The notes below the pieces were generated by a model. That model was not told the DNA's origin and did no database searches. It worked only from the letters and a program-made list of their open reading frames with translations. A stretch of DNA of 64,000 bases from CAYHCE01 sp964355015 (lineage in GTDB: Bacteria > Cyanobacteriota > Cyanobacteriia > PCC-6307 > Cyanobiaceae): the NCBI GenBank assembly GCA_964355015.1, contig CAYHCE010000008.1, positions 1-64,000 on the forward strand. Reading direction: 5' to 3'. A program made the translations under genes and the position numbers. Each line of letters starts with the position of its first letter. Position 1 is the stretch's first letter. Positions 7,291-16,372 of the stretch are shown piece by piece.

Positions 7291-8693
7291 GACTCTGGAT
7301 CCTCGGTCCCTTCATCAAGATCATCAAAATCGTCCTCCTCGGGTTCGCTTATGTCATCCAATTCATCGATCGTCGGAAGCTCCTGATCCTCATCAAGGAG
7401 CAGTGCGGCCGCCTCGCGCACATCAAGCTTGCCGGTGACCACATCGGCGATTAGGCGTGTACGGTATTCGCGGAGGAGGACGATCTCGCTCTCGAGACGT
7501 GAAGCCTCATGCACAGATCGCTTAGTGGCCTTGCCAATGTAAGCAGCGATGAGAGCCTGCTCCGATCGGGGCGGAAGGGGTAAATCTACCCCACGAAAGT
7601 TTGCCTCTGTCAGATCCTGCCCGTCTCTAATGAAGTCAGCCGTTGCCTGGAGGGCGCCAATGTATCCTCTCGACTTGAATAAGTAGGTAAAAAAGTCTGT
7701 GTCGACAGCATTAGATGGCTTGATGACTACATACGAGGAACGTATAGCGCCTGCGGACCAAGCTCGTTCAAGGCCACCTTGGAAGCTGCGCATGCTCATC
7801 ACAAAGTCACCTAGTTCTACATGCTTGCGCTTTTCAAGATGCATCGAGATTTTCACCACTCTCCGCCCTACTTGCCGCTCGTATTCTTCTTGCGGGATTA
7901 CCCCGTAAGCCTGCGTTGCGGAGAGCTGGACGTCTCCTGGGAGAGCGAAATCCTTACGTGCAGTGAAGATCCGCCGACTCCGCACGACCTCCCAATGATC
8001 TGGCACCTCGCCCATCCACTCCACGCCGGAGGGCTTGAGGGGAACGTTGGGATCCAGTCCTCGTGTGACAGCGCGGTTGATGATGACCTGCCTTTGCTCT
8101 TCCAGCAGCTTGATCAGCTTCTGCTTGGCGCGGATGTAGCGGCGGATCTTGCGGTCGGCGTGGTCGAGGAAGCGGACGATGGCAGCTTGTTCGGGAACCG
8201 GAGGAAGTGGCGTCTTCTGGCCAAGCAAAACTGGTGGAGGAATCGTGTTCCGGAGGCCTGAGTAAAGCGGACTGAGTAACTTCCTGTCGTCCATCGCAAT
8301 GTAAAAAGCCTCTAGAAACCGAGCAAGTTGGTTGTCTTTGCACTCGAACACTGTGTAGGCACCAGTGATCATTCCATGGTGCTTAGAAAGGCCTACAGTC
8401 CGCGGGGTTTCGGGAACATCAAAGAGACAAAAAACGAGATCGCCTTCTCGAACCTCCTGGCTGGTTCCCATATCTGCAGAGAATTTGCCTCGCCCTGTCG
8501 AGATATCACGAACGATGACACCTGACTTGGTGAGCGAAAGTAGGCGGTAATCGGTATGTCGATCTCCAACAAGTACCTTCCGCTTGCGAAGCAGCGCACG
8601 ATTAGGCACAAGTTCCCAATGTGATGGAACTTGGTCAACCCATGGCAGGTTTGTAACCTTCATCAAGGGATAGCGCTTAAGGTTGTCTGTCAT
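7287..8693 (-). CDS. hsdS: type I R-M specificity subunit
   Basis: HsdS sets the bipartite recognition sequence for HsdM and HsdR. This 468-aa protein has two target-recognition domains. The first opens with WVDQVPSHWELVPN and ends in the conserved coiled region RFLDHADRKIRRYIRAKQKLI. The second opens with the parallel GVEWMGEVPDHWEVVRSRR and ends in EIVLLREYRTRLIADVVTGKLDVREAA. The internal pseudo-repeat (VPxHWE...) is typical. An acidic tail of about 40 residues, rich in D and E, is additional. Unusually the gene is separated from hsdM by two non-R-M genes. It overlaps herA (upstream) and the AlbA_2 gene (downstream) by 4 bases each. Confidence 0.95.
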   Translation of the reverse strand: MTDNLKRYPLMKVTNLPWVDQVPSHWELVPNRALLRKRKVLVGDRHTDYRLLSLTKSGVIVRDISTGRGKFSADMGTSQEVREGDLVFCLFDVPETPRTVGLSKHHGMITGAYTVFECKDNQLARFLEAFYIAMDDRKLLSPLYSGLRNTIPPPVLLGQKTPLPPVPEQAAIVRFLDHADRKIRRYIRAKQKLIKLLEEQRQVIINRAVTRGLDPNVPLKPSGVEWMGEVPDHWEVVRSRRIFTARKDFALPGDVQLSATQAYGVIPQEEYERQVGRRVVKISMHLEKRKHVELGDFVMSMRSFQGGLERAWSAGAIRSSYVVIKPSNAVDTDFFTYLFKSRGYIGALQATADFIRDGQDLTEANFRGVDLPLPPRSEQALIAAYIGKATKRSVHEASRLESEIVLLREYRTRLIADVVTGKLDVREAAALLLDEDQELPTIDELDDISEPEEDDFDDLDEGTEDPES

Positions 8694-10807
8694 TCGGCTA
8701 CCCCATCGCCGCTTTCAGGTTGGCCTAATGAACCTTCCTGCCAATCTTGGGAGATGGGATTCCAATCAGCATTTCGCGAGATTGGATTACCTTCCGCATC
8801 TTGGCCTGTCCAGACACCCCAAAACTCGGGATCGTCAGATCGAGGCTGCTGGGACTTGGGCAAGTCGTTCATCTTTACCAAGACCGGAAGCTCTGACGCC
8901 CAGCCGAGCAAAATGGCATTCTGGGAGGGCAGAGATGGCAGCTCACGGAGAAGCCCGCGGAGATTGTCAGGCACGAGACGGTGGACAAGCTCTTGGTCGC
9001 GGTCGTTGCTGATTCGGTGGAGCAGAAAGGTATTGCATTGCGAGAGAACCGTTGGCGAGAGCTCGGAAGGTCTCTGCGAGGACAGCACTAACCCAAGCCC
9101 AAACTTTCGGCCTTCACGGGCAATGCGTTCGAAAATCTGACAACAAATACTCGCGACATCATGATTCTCAATATCTTCCTTGTATCGCTTGATGAATGTG
9201 TGCGCCTCCTCCATGACTAGGACGGTGGGAATCGCAACATTATTGATCTTCATGTACCGCTGAAGAGCTTCGAAAATCATTCGTGCGATGACCGCTGTGA
9301 TGACGTGAACAATCTCTGTAGGCACAAGTGAAAGATCGATCACCGAGACCATTCCCTCTTGGCATTCTTCACTGCCGACGTAGTCCTTGAGCCATCCTTC
9401 GAGTGTGGTGCTATCCGTATCTGCGATAATGGATTTCATCTTCGGGTCAGAGAGAAGTGTCCGAATGCGTGCGACCAGGAAATCGAGAAAATGGCTGACA
9501 TTCTCTTGCTCGGCTAAGATCTCTAAATGGTCCGCAAGGTCGGTTCCGCTGAACGCCAATGGTGCATCCTCGTCTGAGCATTCCTGGTAGACAATGCCAC
9601 CAACAGATTCAACAGAGGCCTGTAAAGCATTAGCAATTGCGTGTACTTGAGCCTCCGTAAATGCACGATAGTATTCAATGGTTTGTCCATTCTTCGAGAA
9701 GCTATTATGAGCCGTGCTCAGGGCATCGTTAATGGCATCGCGAACCTCCGAGAGATGATTGTCAGGGAAATCAGGAATCTTTGCTTCGAGATCGCTGACT
9801 ATCGCTTTGAGCCGATAGCCGAACTTTGTCTCGTCTGTCTGTATTGATCCTGATCGAAGATCGCGTCGTATGGTTATCAATCGAGACGAGAGATATCTGC
9901 GCAGAGCGAGCTGTCGGTCTTCCTCCGTCAGTTCACTTGTTCCGATTCGACCGGTCTTCACCTCTCGTAAGGCGCGCCTAAGCAATGGTCGTTGTGTTTT
10001 CGCGCTTGCCTGAGTAAACGCGCACCACTCATTGCTGTTCCAGAACCACAATGGCACCTTCAGCGGTGACTCCTCTCCGGTAGGATTCACCTTGAAGATT
10101 CGCGCTTTAATCTCCTCGCCACTACTGAAGGCACGTGCATACTCGCCGTTCGGGTCAAGCACGATAAACCGAGCATTGGGCTGTCCATCGGCGCGTGCCT
10201 TAGTGGCCTCCTCAAGACTCCATCGGATCAAGCCCGCAACTGAACAGGACTTGCCACTGCCGGTGTTCCCTAACACTGCAAGGTGCCGACCAAACAACCG
10301 GTTGGGGTCGATAGACACGACTGCATCGCCAGCGAGCGGGCTAGTGCCTATCTTCACGCGTCGGAACAGGCCCGACTCGACAATTGAGCGGAGCTGGAGT
10401 TCGGTGGGCAACAAGACTGATGCGCCAATTGACGGAAGGGCATCGGCACCCCGCCTAAAGGAGTAACCGCCACTTGGAGAAAGCCTACGAAGCGTGCCAA
10501 GTGGGTTGAGCTTCAATTTACGGAGTGGATAGGGCAGATCTACTAATCCGAAATCCTGCATGCCACGCCGTTTAGGGAATTGCGAACGTTCTACGGTCAA
10601 CCACTCGATCTGGCCTACAAGAAATGCCTCATCGACAGGGATGAGGAGGTACCCATTAACTCTTGGAAACGGACGTGGTCCTCCTGCATTCAGGGCGACT
10701 GACTCAGGTGCCTCGATGTCGAGGCCAACCTTGATCTCGTCTGGTGAAACGAAATCAACCGCACCGATACGGAGACCTCCTGCTTGCTCGAACGGTTCTT
10801 GGCTCAT
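8690..10807 (-). CDS. herA: HerA-like hexameric ATPase (SIR2-HerA partner)
   Basis: This 705-aa protein has a beta-barrel HAS-like N-terminus (about 1-150). The DUF87/HerA ATPase follows, with Walker A GNTGSGKSC at about 180-188 and Walker B VLVMEEAHTF near residue 530. A late SSQRPSELSP motif carries the sensor/arginine-finger region. Known: HerA translocates DNA as a hexamer. When paired with a SIR2-like NADase it forms the anti-phage SIR2-HerA system (also called Nezha), in which HerA assembles with SIR2 and the complex depletes NAD+ and degrades nucleic acid. Here sir2 lies directly upstream with a 4-base overlap, fitting that system. It is unusual that both genes lie inside an hsd operon. 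Confidence 0.92.
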   Translation of the reverse strand: MSQEPFEQAGGLRIGAVDFVSPDEIKVGLDIEAPESVALNAGGPRPFPRVNGYLLIPVDEAFLVGQIEWLTVERSQFPKRRGMQDFGLVDLPYPLRKLKLNPLGTLRRLSPSGGYSFRRGADALPSIGASVLLPTELQLRSIVESGLFRRVKIGTSPLAGDAVVSIDPNRLFGRHLAVLGNTGSGKSCSVAGLIRWSLEEATKARADGQPNARFIVLDPNGEYARAFSSGEEIKARIFKVNPTGEESPLKVPLWFWNSNEWCAFTQASAKTQRPLLRRALREVKTGRIGTSELTEEDRQLALRRYLSSRLITIRRDLRSGSIQTDETKFGYRLKAIVSDLEAKIPDFPDNHLSEVRDAINDALSTAHNSFSKNGQTIEYYRAFTEAQVHAIANALQASVESVGGIVYQECSDEDAPLAFSGTDLADHLEILAEQENVSHFLDFLVARIRTLLSDPKMKSIIADTDSTTLEGWLKDYVGSEECQEGMVSVIDLSLVPTEIVHVITAVIARMIFEALQRYMKINNVAIPTVLVMEEAHTFIKRYKEDIENHDVASICCQIFERIAREGRKFGLGLVLSSQRPSELSPTVLSQCNTFLLHRISNDRDQELVHRLVPDNLRGLLRELPSLPSQNAILLGWASELPVLVKMNDLPKSQQPRSDDPEFWGVWTGQDAEGNPISRNADWNPISQDWQEGSLGQPESGDGVAE

Positions 10808-12237
10808 GCCCTTGAGTTCCCTTCCTTATCCGGCGGGTCGTCTGCATTGATGCTTGTAACAGGCGCAGTACCCCATCGGGCCTTGAGTAGCTCTGCCATG
10901 CGGAAGGTGGTGCGGTCGATCGCGGGCTTCGGCAGGTAGTGATCGACCAAGGCCTGCAAGTCTCCAAGGTGATTCCCTAGCATCAGTGTGATCTGGGCCT
11001 TCCTTCCTAGACGCTCATATGTGCGCATGATGCGACCCAAGGGGTCACCGTGGGCGATGATCACCAAGTGAGCTGATGGGATCGTCAGCATATCCTCGAT
11101 CGCACGATTGATGTGATCATCGCCAAAGCTGTAGCCGTAAGAGATCAAAGTGCTGTTTGGGCGACAGGTCGAGGCGGCGAAGTCACGGAATAACTCGACG
11201 TAGGGGTAAGCAGACGTTTCTCGATCTTTGGCGGCATTTGGATAGATCATCAGACGCGTGACATCTACGTCTTTGAGGCCTGGAGCCGCTAGATAGGGCA
11301 TTGGATTCTCAGCACCAAAGGGTAAGCCGATACGTCGGATGACACCAGCACAGTCAATCCAGTCGACCGACCCGTGGAGCTTGGTGAAGCGTGCGACACC
11401 TTCGAGATAGCGAGGCTCCCCACGTATGCCTGGTGGGTTGTAGTGCAAGTCAACATCAAGCCGCGACCCACGGAACACTGGTGCCAAGGTGCCTACGAAA
11501 CGGTCGATGAGGCGCAGCCCGGCGGCATCCGCCCCAGCCTCGATGTAGCGGTCGTAGTTCGTCGTGAAGAGTTGCAAGCGCTCACGGGTGCCGGCGCGGC
11601 TGGCAAAGCTCATCAGGAAGCTGACAAGGTAGTTAAACGCTTCTTCACGGTTATCCACTTCGGCTGTAGCGAGATTGCGCTCGCCCAAAAGGATCGAGTC
11701 TGCGAATGATGAAAGCTTATGTTTCAGGTCTTCCTGCAAGGAGTTCACTTGCTCTCGTTTCGGAGATTTCTCCGGTTGCAACGCTGCAATGATCTCTAGG
11801 CCACGAAGTAGTTCTGATGCGGCCCTAATCTGGTCTTCAAAGTTCCCATCCTTGCGCCCGGCAGCATTTGCTGTGCGCTCAGCTTCCTTAGCGATCTCGT
11901 TATTCAGAACCTCGAACGGAGTCGTGGACATCCCGGGCAAGCCGTTATTCGTAGCAAGCCCATGCACAGCATGCGTCAGTCCCGAGCCGATCAGCAAAGA
12001 TAGATGCTCTGATTGGACCAAAGCGGTCAGCCAAGGCTCAATCCGCTGACGCAGCTTCTCGGGTCCGAAGTTCTGGTCGGTTTTTGCCCATGAGCATGAC
12101 GACTCCGAGCACAAGTTGAAGGCTGTGGAACTAGTTGAGACGTTACTTTGCTCAAGTAAAACAGGAGCATTGTCATCACGTGACTTGAGAACTTGTCCAC
12201 CATTTGCCAGGTAATCCTTATTTGCCATGGCAGTCAT
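10804..12237 (-). CDS. SIR2-like NAD-hydrolysing defence effector
   Basis: This 477-aa protein shows SIR2-fold motifs: the nucleotide-binding loop IGSGLTHA (about 83-90), FTTNYDRYIE with the conserved Asn (about 224-233), KLHGSVDW with the catalytic-type His (about 286-293), and GYSFGDDHIN (about 368-377). Known: SIR2-like proteins without deacetylase zinc motifs act in phage defence by NAD+ hydrolysis; partnered with HerA they form SIR2-HerA/Nezha. No zinc-binding cysteine quartet is seen, so a deacetylase role is unlikely. The start overlaps the hsdM stop (ATGA); a second ATG lies three codons in. Coupled translation should tie effector dose to the R-M proteins. Confidence 0.9.
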   Translation of the reverse strand: MTAMANKDYLANGGQVLKSRDDNAPVLLEQSNVSTSSTAFNLCSESSCSWAKTDQNFGPEKLRQRIEPWLTALVQSEHLSLLIGSGLTHAVHGLATNNGLPGMSTTPFEVLNNEIAKEAERTANAAGRKDGNFEDQIRAASELLRGLEIIAALQPEKSPKREQVNSLQEDLKHKLSSFADSILLGERNLATAEVDNREEAFNYLVSFLMSFASRAGTRERLQLFTTNYDRYIEAGADAAGLRLIDRFVGTLAPVFRGSRLDVDLHYNPPGIRGEPRYLEGVARFTKLHGSVDWIDCAGVIRRIGLPFGAENPMPYLAAPGLKDVDVTRLMIYPNAAKDRETSAYPYVELFRDFAASTCRPNSTLISYGYSFGDDHINRAIEDMLTIPSAHLVIIAHGDPLGRIMRTYERLGRKAQITLMLGNHLGDLQALVDHYLPKPAIDRTTFRMAELLKARWGTAPVTSINADDPPDKEGNSRA

Positions 12238-12869
12238 CGCCTCACCCCTACAATCTCACCCAGCAGCCCCTCCGTCTCCCTCTCCAGCGCCAGGATATCC
12301 GCCCGGATCTCCTCCAGAGTTCGCAGCGGCTTGGGCTTGTAGAAGTAACGCGTGAAGCTCACCTCATAGCCGATCTTCACGCTCCCAGACTCATACCAGG
12401 CATCGACGGCATAGGGCAGCACCTCCCGCTGCAGGAAGGCCTCAATACCGCCCTCCTCCAGCAGCGGCACCTGTTCGCTGTCGCGCAGCTCGGGGTCAGG
12501 CTCGTATTGCACCACCCGTTCGCCCTCCTCCAGCTCCACCGGGAAGAACCCGCGCAAGGGATCCCCCACCTGCCTGCCCGGCTTGAACACCTTGGCGATT
12601 AGGGGAGCGGCCTTCTCGTTCCGTTCGCCCAGATGGGTCAGCAGTAGCTTGGCTTTCTTGGCCGTCCAGCGCAGCCCCTGACCTTTGGCTACCCGTTCCG
12701 CCAGCTCCAGCCACTGATTGGCATCCCGGTGGGGGCCCTCCCCCATCACCTCATCCACGGCCTCCACCACGCTCTCCAGGCCACCTTCGCCGGCTTTCAC
12801 GGCTTCCTCAGCAAGCGTCGCCAGGTGCTCGGCATCGCTGTGGATGGCCAACCGCAACGGCCGCTCCAC
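12234..12869 (-). pseudogene. hsdM: hsdM C-terminal part, cut off by an amber codon
   Basis: This 211-aa open frame (GTG at 12869) is in the same frame as the upstream hsdM piece: the 45 bases between them read SKIFPNQAFGYWKVT without a stop, and VERPLRLAI, a standard HsdM C-terminal motif, follows. It carries the rest of the C-terminal helical domain, ending EIRADILALERETEGLLGEIVG. The only barrier is the TAG at 12915-12917. A read-through product would be 713 aa, a normal HsdM length. It may be translated separately by restart, or not at all. Its stop overlaps the sir2 start. Confidence 0.85.
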
Positions 12870-12914
12870 CGTGACCTTCCAGTAGCCGAAGGCCTGGTTC
12901 GGGAAGATCTTGCT

Positions 12915-14375
12915 CTATTCCGTTTCCTCAAACGCCTGGAAGTTGTCGACGATGCGCTGGATGTCGGCTTCGGAGAGCTCGCAGTTCTTCTTGCCGAGGT
13001 TCTTGCGCAGGGGCTTGAACCAGGCTGTGGCGTCAATCAACTGCACCCGCCCCTGACGATGGTCGGGCTTGCGGTTGCTGAGCACCCAGATGTAGGTAGC
13101 GATGCCTGTGTTGTAGAACATGTTGAGCGGCAGGGCCACGATCGCCTCCAGCCAGTCGTTCTCGATGATCCAGCGGCGGATGTTGCTCTCGCCCTGCCCC
13201 GCATCACCCGTGAACAGCGAGCTGCCGTTGTGAACCTCAGCGATGCGGCTGCCTAGGGGAGTGCCTCTCTTCATCTTGCTGATCAGGTTGGCGAGGAACA
13301 GCATCTGTCCATCGCTGGAGCGGGTGATCAGCGAATACTCCCCATCGCCAGCGTGATCGATCAGAAAGCGGGCATCCTTGATGCCGCCCTTGCCGCCCAT
13401 CCGCTCCAGATCGCCTTTCCAGCTCTTGCCGTAGGGCGGGTTGGAGAGCATGAAGTCGAACTCGCGCGCCGGGAAGGCGTCGTTGGCGAGGGTGGAGTGC
13501 TCTGGCCCGCCCACGATGTTGTCGGCCCCGTCGCCCTCGCCCTTTAGCAGCAGATCCGCCTTGCAAATCGCGTATGTCTCGGCGTTGATCTCCTGGCCGT
13601 AGAGGTGGGTGGCCACCTGCTTGCCCTGGGCGGAGGCCAGCTCCATGAGTTCCTCTTCCGCCACGGTGAGCATGCCGCCGGTGCCGCAGGCGCCGTCGTA
13701 GAGCAGGTAGGTGCCGGATTCGATCTCGGAAGCGATCGGCACGAAGATCAGCTTGGCCATCAGCTTCACGGCATCACGCGGGGTCCAGTGCTCGCCGGCC
13801 TCCTCGTTGTTCTCCTCGTTGAAGCGGCGCACCAGCTCCTCGAACACGGTGCCCATGCCGTGGTTGTCGAGGCCGGGCTGCTTCTCACCGCCTTTCCCAT
13901 CCGGTACGGGATTCGGGCTGAGGTTGATGTCGGGCGAGAGGAACTTGCCGATCAGGGTGCCGAGGGCATCGGCTTTCGACAGGCGCGGGATCTGGTTGCG
14001 GAACTCAAAGTTCTCCAGGATGTCCTGCACGTTGGGCGAGAAACCATCGAGGTAGGCCTCGAAGTCGGCCCGCAGCTTCTGCTGGCTGGCGCGGGCCTGG
14101 AGATCGCGCAGGGTGAATTTGGAGGTGTTGTAGAAGGCCTGGCCCGCTCCCTGCCGCAGGGCCGGGTCCTGGTGGACGATCTGGGCGGCATCCAGGGAGG
14201 CCTTCAGGTCCAGCACCGCCTGCTTGGTGGGCTCCAGCACCGCATCCAGCCGCCGCAGCACCGTCATCGGCAGGATCACGTCGCGGTACTTGCCGCGCAC
14301 GTACAGATCCCGGAGCACATCGTCGGCAATGCCCCAGATGAAGTTGGCGATCCAGTTGAGCTGGCCCTGTTCCAT
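12915..14375 (-). CDS. hsdM: type I DNA adenine methyltransferase, N-terminal 486 aa
   Basis: HsdM methylates adenine in the host copy of the HsdS-defined site and is needed for restriction as well. Seen: the HsdM_N helical domain (1-160), AdoMet motif I DGACGTGG (about 227-234) and the catalytic NPPYGKSW (about 312-319), all intact. The frame ends in TAG directly after FQAFEETE, where the family normally continues with a residue (often tyrosine) and then SKIFPN. The C-terminal segment, needed for contact with HsdS in known type I enzymes, lies in the next open piece in the same frame. It is the first gene of the defence operon. Confidence 0.93.
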   Translation of the reverse strand: MEQGQLNWIANFIWGIADDVLRDLYVRGKYRDVILPMTVLRRLDAVLEPTKQAVLDLKASLDAAQIVHQDPALRQGAGQAFYNTSKFTLRDLQARASQQKLRADFEAYLDGFSPNVQDILENFEFRNQIPRLSKADALGTLIGKFLSPDINLSPNPVPDGKGGEKQPGLDNHGMGTVFEELVRRFNEENNEEAGEHWTPRDAVKLMAKLIFVPIASEIESGTYLLYDGACGTGGMLTVAEEELMELASAQGKQVATHLYGQEINAETYAICKADLLLKGEGDGADNIVGGPEHSTLANDAFPAREFDFMLSNPPYGKSWKGDLERMGGKGGIKDARFLIDHAGDGEYSLITRSSDGQMLFLANLISKMKRGTPLGSRIAEVHNGSSLFTGDAGQGESNIRRWIIENDWLEAIVALPLNMFYNTGIATYIWVLSNRKPDHRQGRVQLIDATAWFKPLRKNLGKKNCELSEADIQRIVDNFQAFEETE

Positions 14376-15013
14376 GGCAGACCGTTGGAGCCAGTGGGCT
14401 GTCGTGCTGGGCTAAGGATGCCTCAAGCCTGGGCCGGATGGGTGGATCTGGTGCCTCATGGCCCTGGCTCATGGTCTCAGGAGCATCGATGGGCTGCTCC
14501 TGCAAGGGCTTTCGGCTGGTCAGCGCCTGTAGGGGCATGGTTCTTGGCACCGCACCCTCTGGCTTCCTCGATCGCGTGCCTTGCCAGCGGCTCAAGGGAC
14601 CACTGGGGCCATTCGGCGGGGCTATGCCTGGGCCTTGTCTTCTCTGGGGGTTGCAACTGGTGGATCTGGCGGCCTACCGGCCGCCAGATCCACCAGCAAT
14701 GCTTTTCTCTGCGCCATCAGCGCCCGCTGCGGCAATCAGCAGAAGAAGCGCTACGCCTTCATGGATTTGTTCCACCTTGGTTGGAGAGATTCCTTGAGCA
14801 TCAAAAACCCTGCGTTTTGGTGCATTTCCATGAGTGCCCCTCCCGCCTTCATCGGTTCGTCGAACGCTCGCGATCACCTGGCCGCATGGAATGATTGGCA
14901 ATGATGCTCCTCCAGACGTGGCGGCTCAGGTGAATCGTGGTGTTAGATCCCAACGCCCGAGCTGTGATGTTCACTCCAAAACACCCAGTCTGAGTCGCCA
15001 CCCAGGAACAGCT
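14376..15013. other. 638-bp gene-poor region upstream of hsdM
   Basis: No convincing gene. Several short open frames here lack a family match, a credible start and host-like composition. It should contain the promoter of the minus-strand hsd operon, but no clear -35/-10 pair stood out. The main feature is the long perfect inverted repeat at 14657-14696. Confidence 0.5.
14657..14696. repeat. perfect 18-bp inverted repeat (hairpin)
   Basis: The arms CTGGTGGATCTGGCGGCC (14657-14674) and their exact reverse complement (14679-14696) flank a 4-base loop TACC. No uridine tract follows on either strand, so it is not a classic terminator. It could be a processed hairpin, a protein site or a mobile-element relic. 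Confidence 0.75.
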
Positions 15014-15718
15014 TCAGCGATTGAACTCGCGCAGGTACTGGCCCCTGGCCCAGCCTTCCACCCGGGGATCATCCCGTAGCTGAACGCGACACCAACGATC
15101 ACCGTTGTGCATCTCGCAACCGAGATTCTTCAGTACCGTTCCCTTGCGAACACGAGCCACAAAGGTTGAGCCCAGAGCAGGCTTGCTGGAGATCCCGTAG
15201 TAGGGGGTATCGAAATTGGTGACTTCCCAGAAGTCCGGACCGCCGGTCAGATCATCTGCACTTGGTGCCCTGACACTGCTTGAGCCTGAACCGGATTTGC
15301 CCAGGTCACGGATGGTGAGGTCGTACTTGGAGACCGCACCTTCGCTGGCGGGCCCCCGGCCCAGATACACCGTGATCAGGTATTCACCGGTTTTCGGCAG
15401 CTTGCCTTCATAGAGGGTGCCGGCATCCTCTCCGAGGAAGAGATCGGTCCCGCCGCCTGGAGGGCTGATCGAGAAGAAGGTGCGGGAATTGCTTGCACTG
15501 ATCTCTACACTCAGCTTATGACCAGCCTTGCCGGCCAAAATGTAACGGGCACGCTGATCACCCTTGATCTTCCCAGACAAGCGCTTGGCACTTGATCCGG
15601 CTGGGAACTCCACGTTGGTGGTGGTGTCCGCCCGCTGAGCGAGGGCGGGAGTCAGGCCATGGCCCAAGGCAATCGAGCTGCCGAGGGCTGCCAGGGCAAT
15701 GAGTCGGATAGGTTGCAA
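15014..15718 (-). CDS. exported protein: PPC-like beta domain plus SH3-like domain
   Basis: This 234-aa protein has a Sec signal peptide (cleavage after ALAQ, about residue 28). A beta domain follows (about 35-135: RLSGKIKGDQRARYILAGKAG ... YLITVYLGRG), resembling bacterial pre-peptidase C-terminal domains. A Ser/Gly linker and a C-terminal SH3b-like domain, with STFVARVRKGTVLKNLGCEM and WCRVQLRDDPRVEGWARGQYLREF, complete it. Periplasmic or surface location is expected; the SH3-like part may bind cell wall. The same beta domain occurs in the neighbouring 254-aa protein (16373-17137), so the two are paralogous halves with different C-termini. The exact role is unknown. Confidence 0.82.
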   Translation of the reverse strand: MQPIRLIALAALGSSIALGHGLTPALAQRADTTTNVEFPAGSSAKRLSGKIKGDQRARYILAGKAGHKLSVEISASNSRTFFSISPPGGGTDLFLGEDAGTLYEGKLPKTGEYLITVYLGRGPASEGAVSKYDLTIRDLGKSGSGSSSVRAPSADDLTGGPDFWEVTNFDTPYYGISSKPALGSTFVARVRKGTVLKNLGCEMHNGDRWCRVQLRDDPRVEGWARGQYLREFNR

Positions 15719-15852
15719 TGAATTCAGGGTTTAGAACAATTCATGTTAGCGGATCAGGCATTGGAAATGTTCTCCATACGCATCTCCTTACTTCGTAATT
15801 GTTCACGTAATCATCAACGGCACGCGCCTTTCCTATGGCCAGACTCGACAGT

Positions 15853-16344
15853 TCAGTGCCGGATCTGATTGGTGCCGGCAGATTGTCCCCAGAGCCCGAG
15901 TCTCCTGGTCCTGGCGCTCAACTCAGCCTCTCTGTAGTTTTCCTGGCTGCACGGGCTCGAGGCGTTGCGATCCATGAAGGCCATGCCGTCCTGCACCAGT
16001 CTCAGGTTGATCGGCTCCGTCGTGCCATAGGGAATGATCTCCGCCAGCTCGACGCCGTCCGTGGCCTTGCTGCGTGTCGATAGCGTCACCCAGGTACCGG
16101 GTTGGAGCAGGCTCTCCAGGGCTGCCTTGGCAGCCAGACCAGATGCGCCCTGATGGAGTTGCGGGGAATGGATGCAGGCCAGCCGCACCTTGAACGGCTG
16201 GCCGTAAGGGATCACCACGATCGTGTTGCCATCGAGCACCCTCACGATTCGAACGTCGTCGGGAGGGGGCGGGGGAATGGCGCGACCCGTCGCCCCGGTC
16301 ATCGACAGGAGTAGAGAGGACAGGGCCACAAGGGAACGATTCAT
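15853..16344 (-). CDS. exported thermonuclease-like protein, active site degenerate
   Basis: A longer frame reaches 16491, but it would overlap the upstream gene. The ATG at 16342-16344 gives a normal signal peptide (MNRSLVALSSLLLSM...) and 163 aa. The SNase (OB-fold) layout is recognisable: VRIVRVLDGNTIVV, VRLACIHSPQ, then NLRLVQDGMAFM and ARTRRLGLWG. However, the catalytic positions differ from active nucleases: DGDT reads DGNT, GIDAPE reads CIHSPQ, and the D-x-YGR motif reads DGVEL. Only the first Arg (VRL) is kept. It is therefore probably a non-catalytic SNase-fold protein. It lies between the two paralogous exported proteins, co-directional with both. Confidence 0.75.
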   Translation of the reverse strand: MNRSLVALSSLLLSMTGATGRAIPPPPPDDVRIVRVLDGNTIVVIPYGQPFKVRLACIHSPQLHQGASGLAAKAALESLLQPGTWVTLSTRSKATDGVELAEIIPYGTTEPINLRLVQDGMAFMDRNASSPCSQENYREAELSARTRRLGLWGQSAGTNQIRH

Positions 16345-16372
16345 CGCGGGATCCATCGAGAAAGCAGAGGGC

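Noticed and set aside
13605..14894. Long plus-strand frame (429 aa) over hsdM
   Set aside because: Antisense shadow of the methyltransferase; composition follows the minus-strand codons.
14438..14904. Small plus-strand frames upstream of hsdM
   Set aside because: They cross the 18-bp inverted repeat, have no family features and no credible start.
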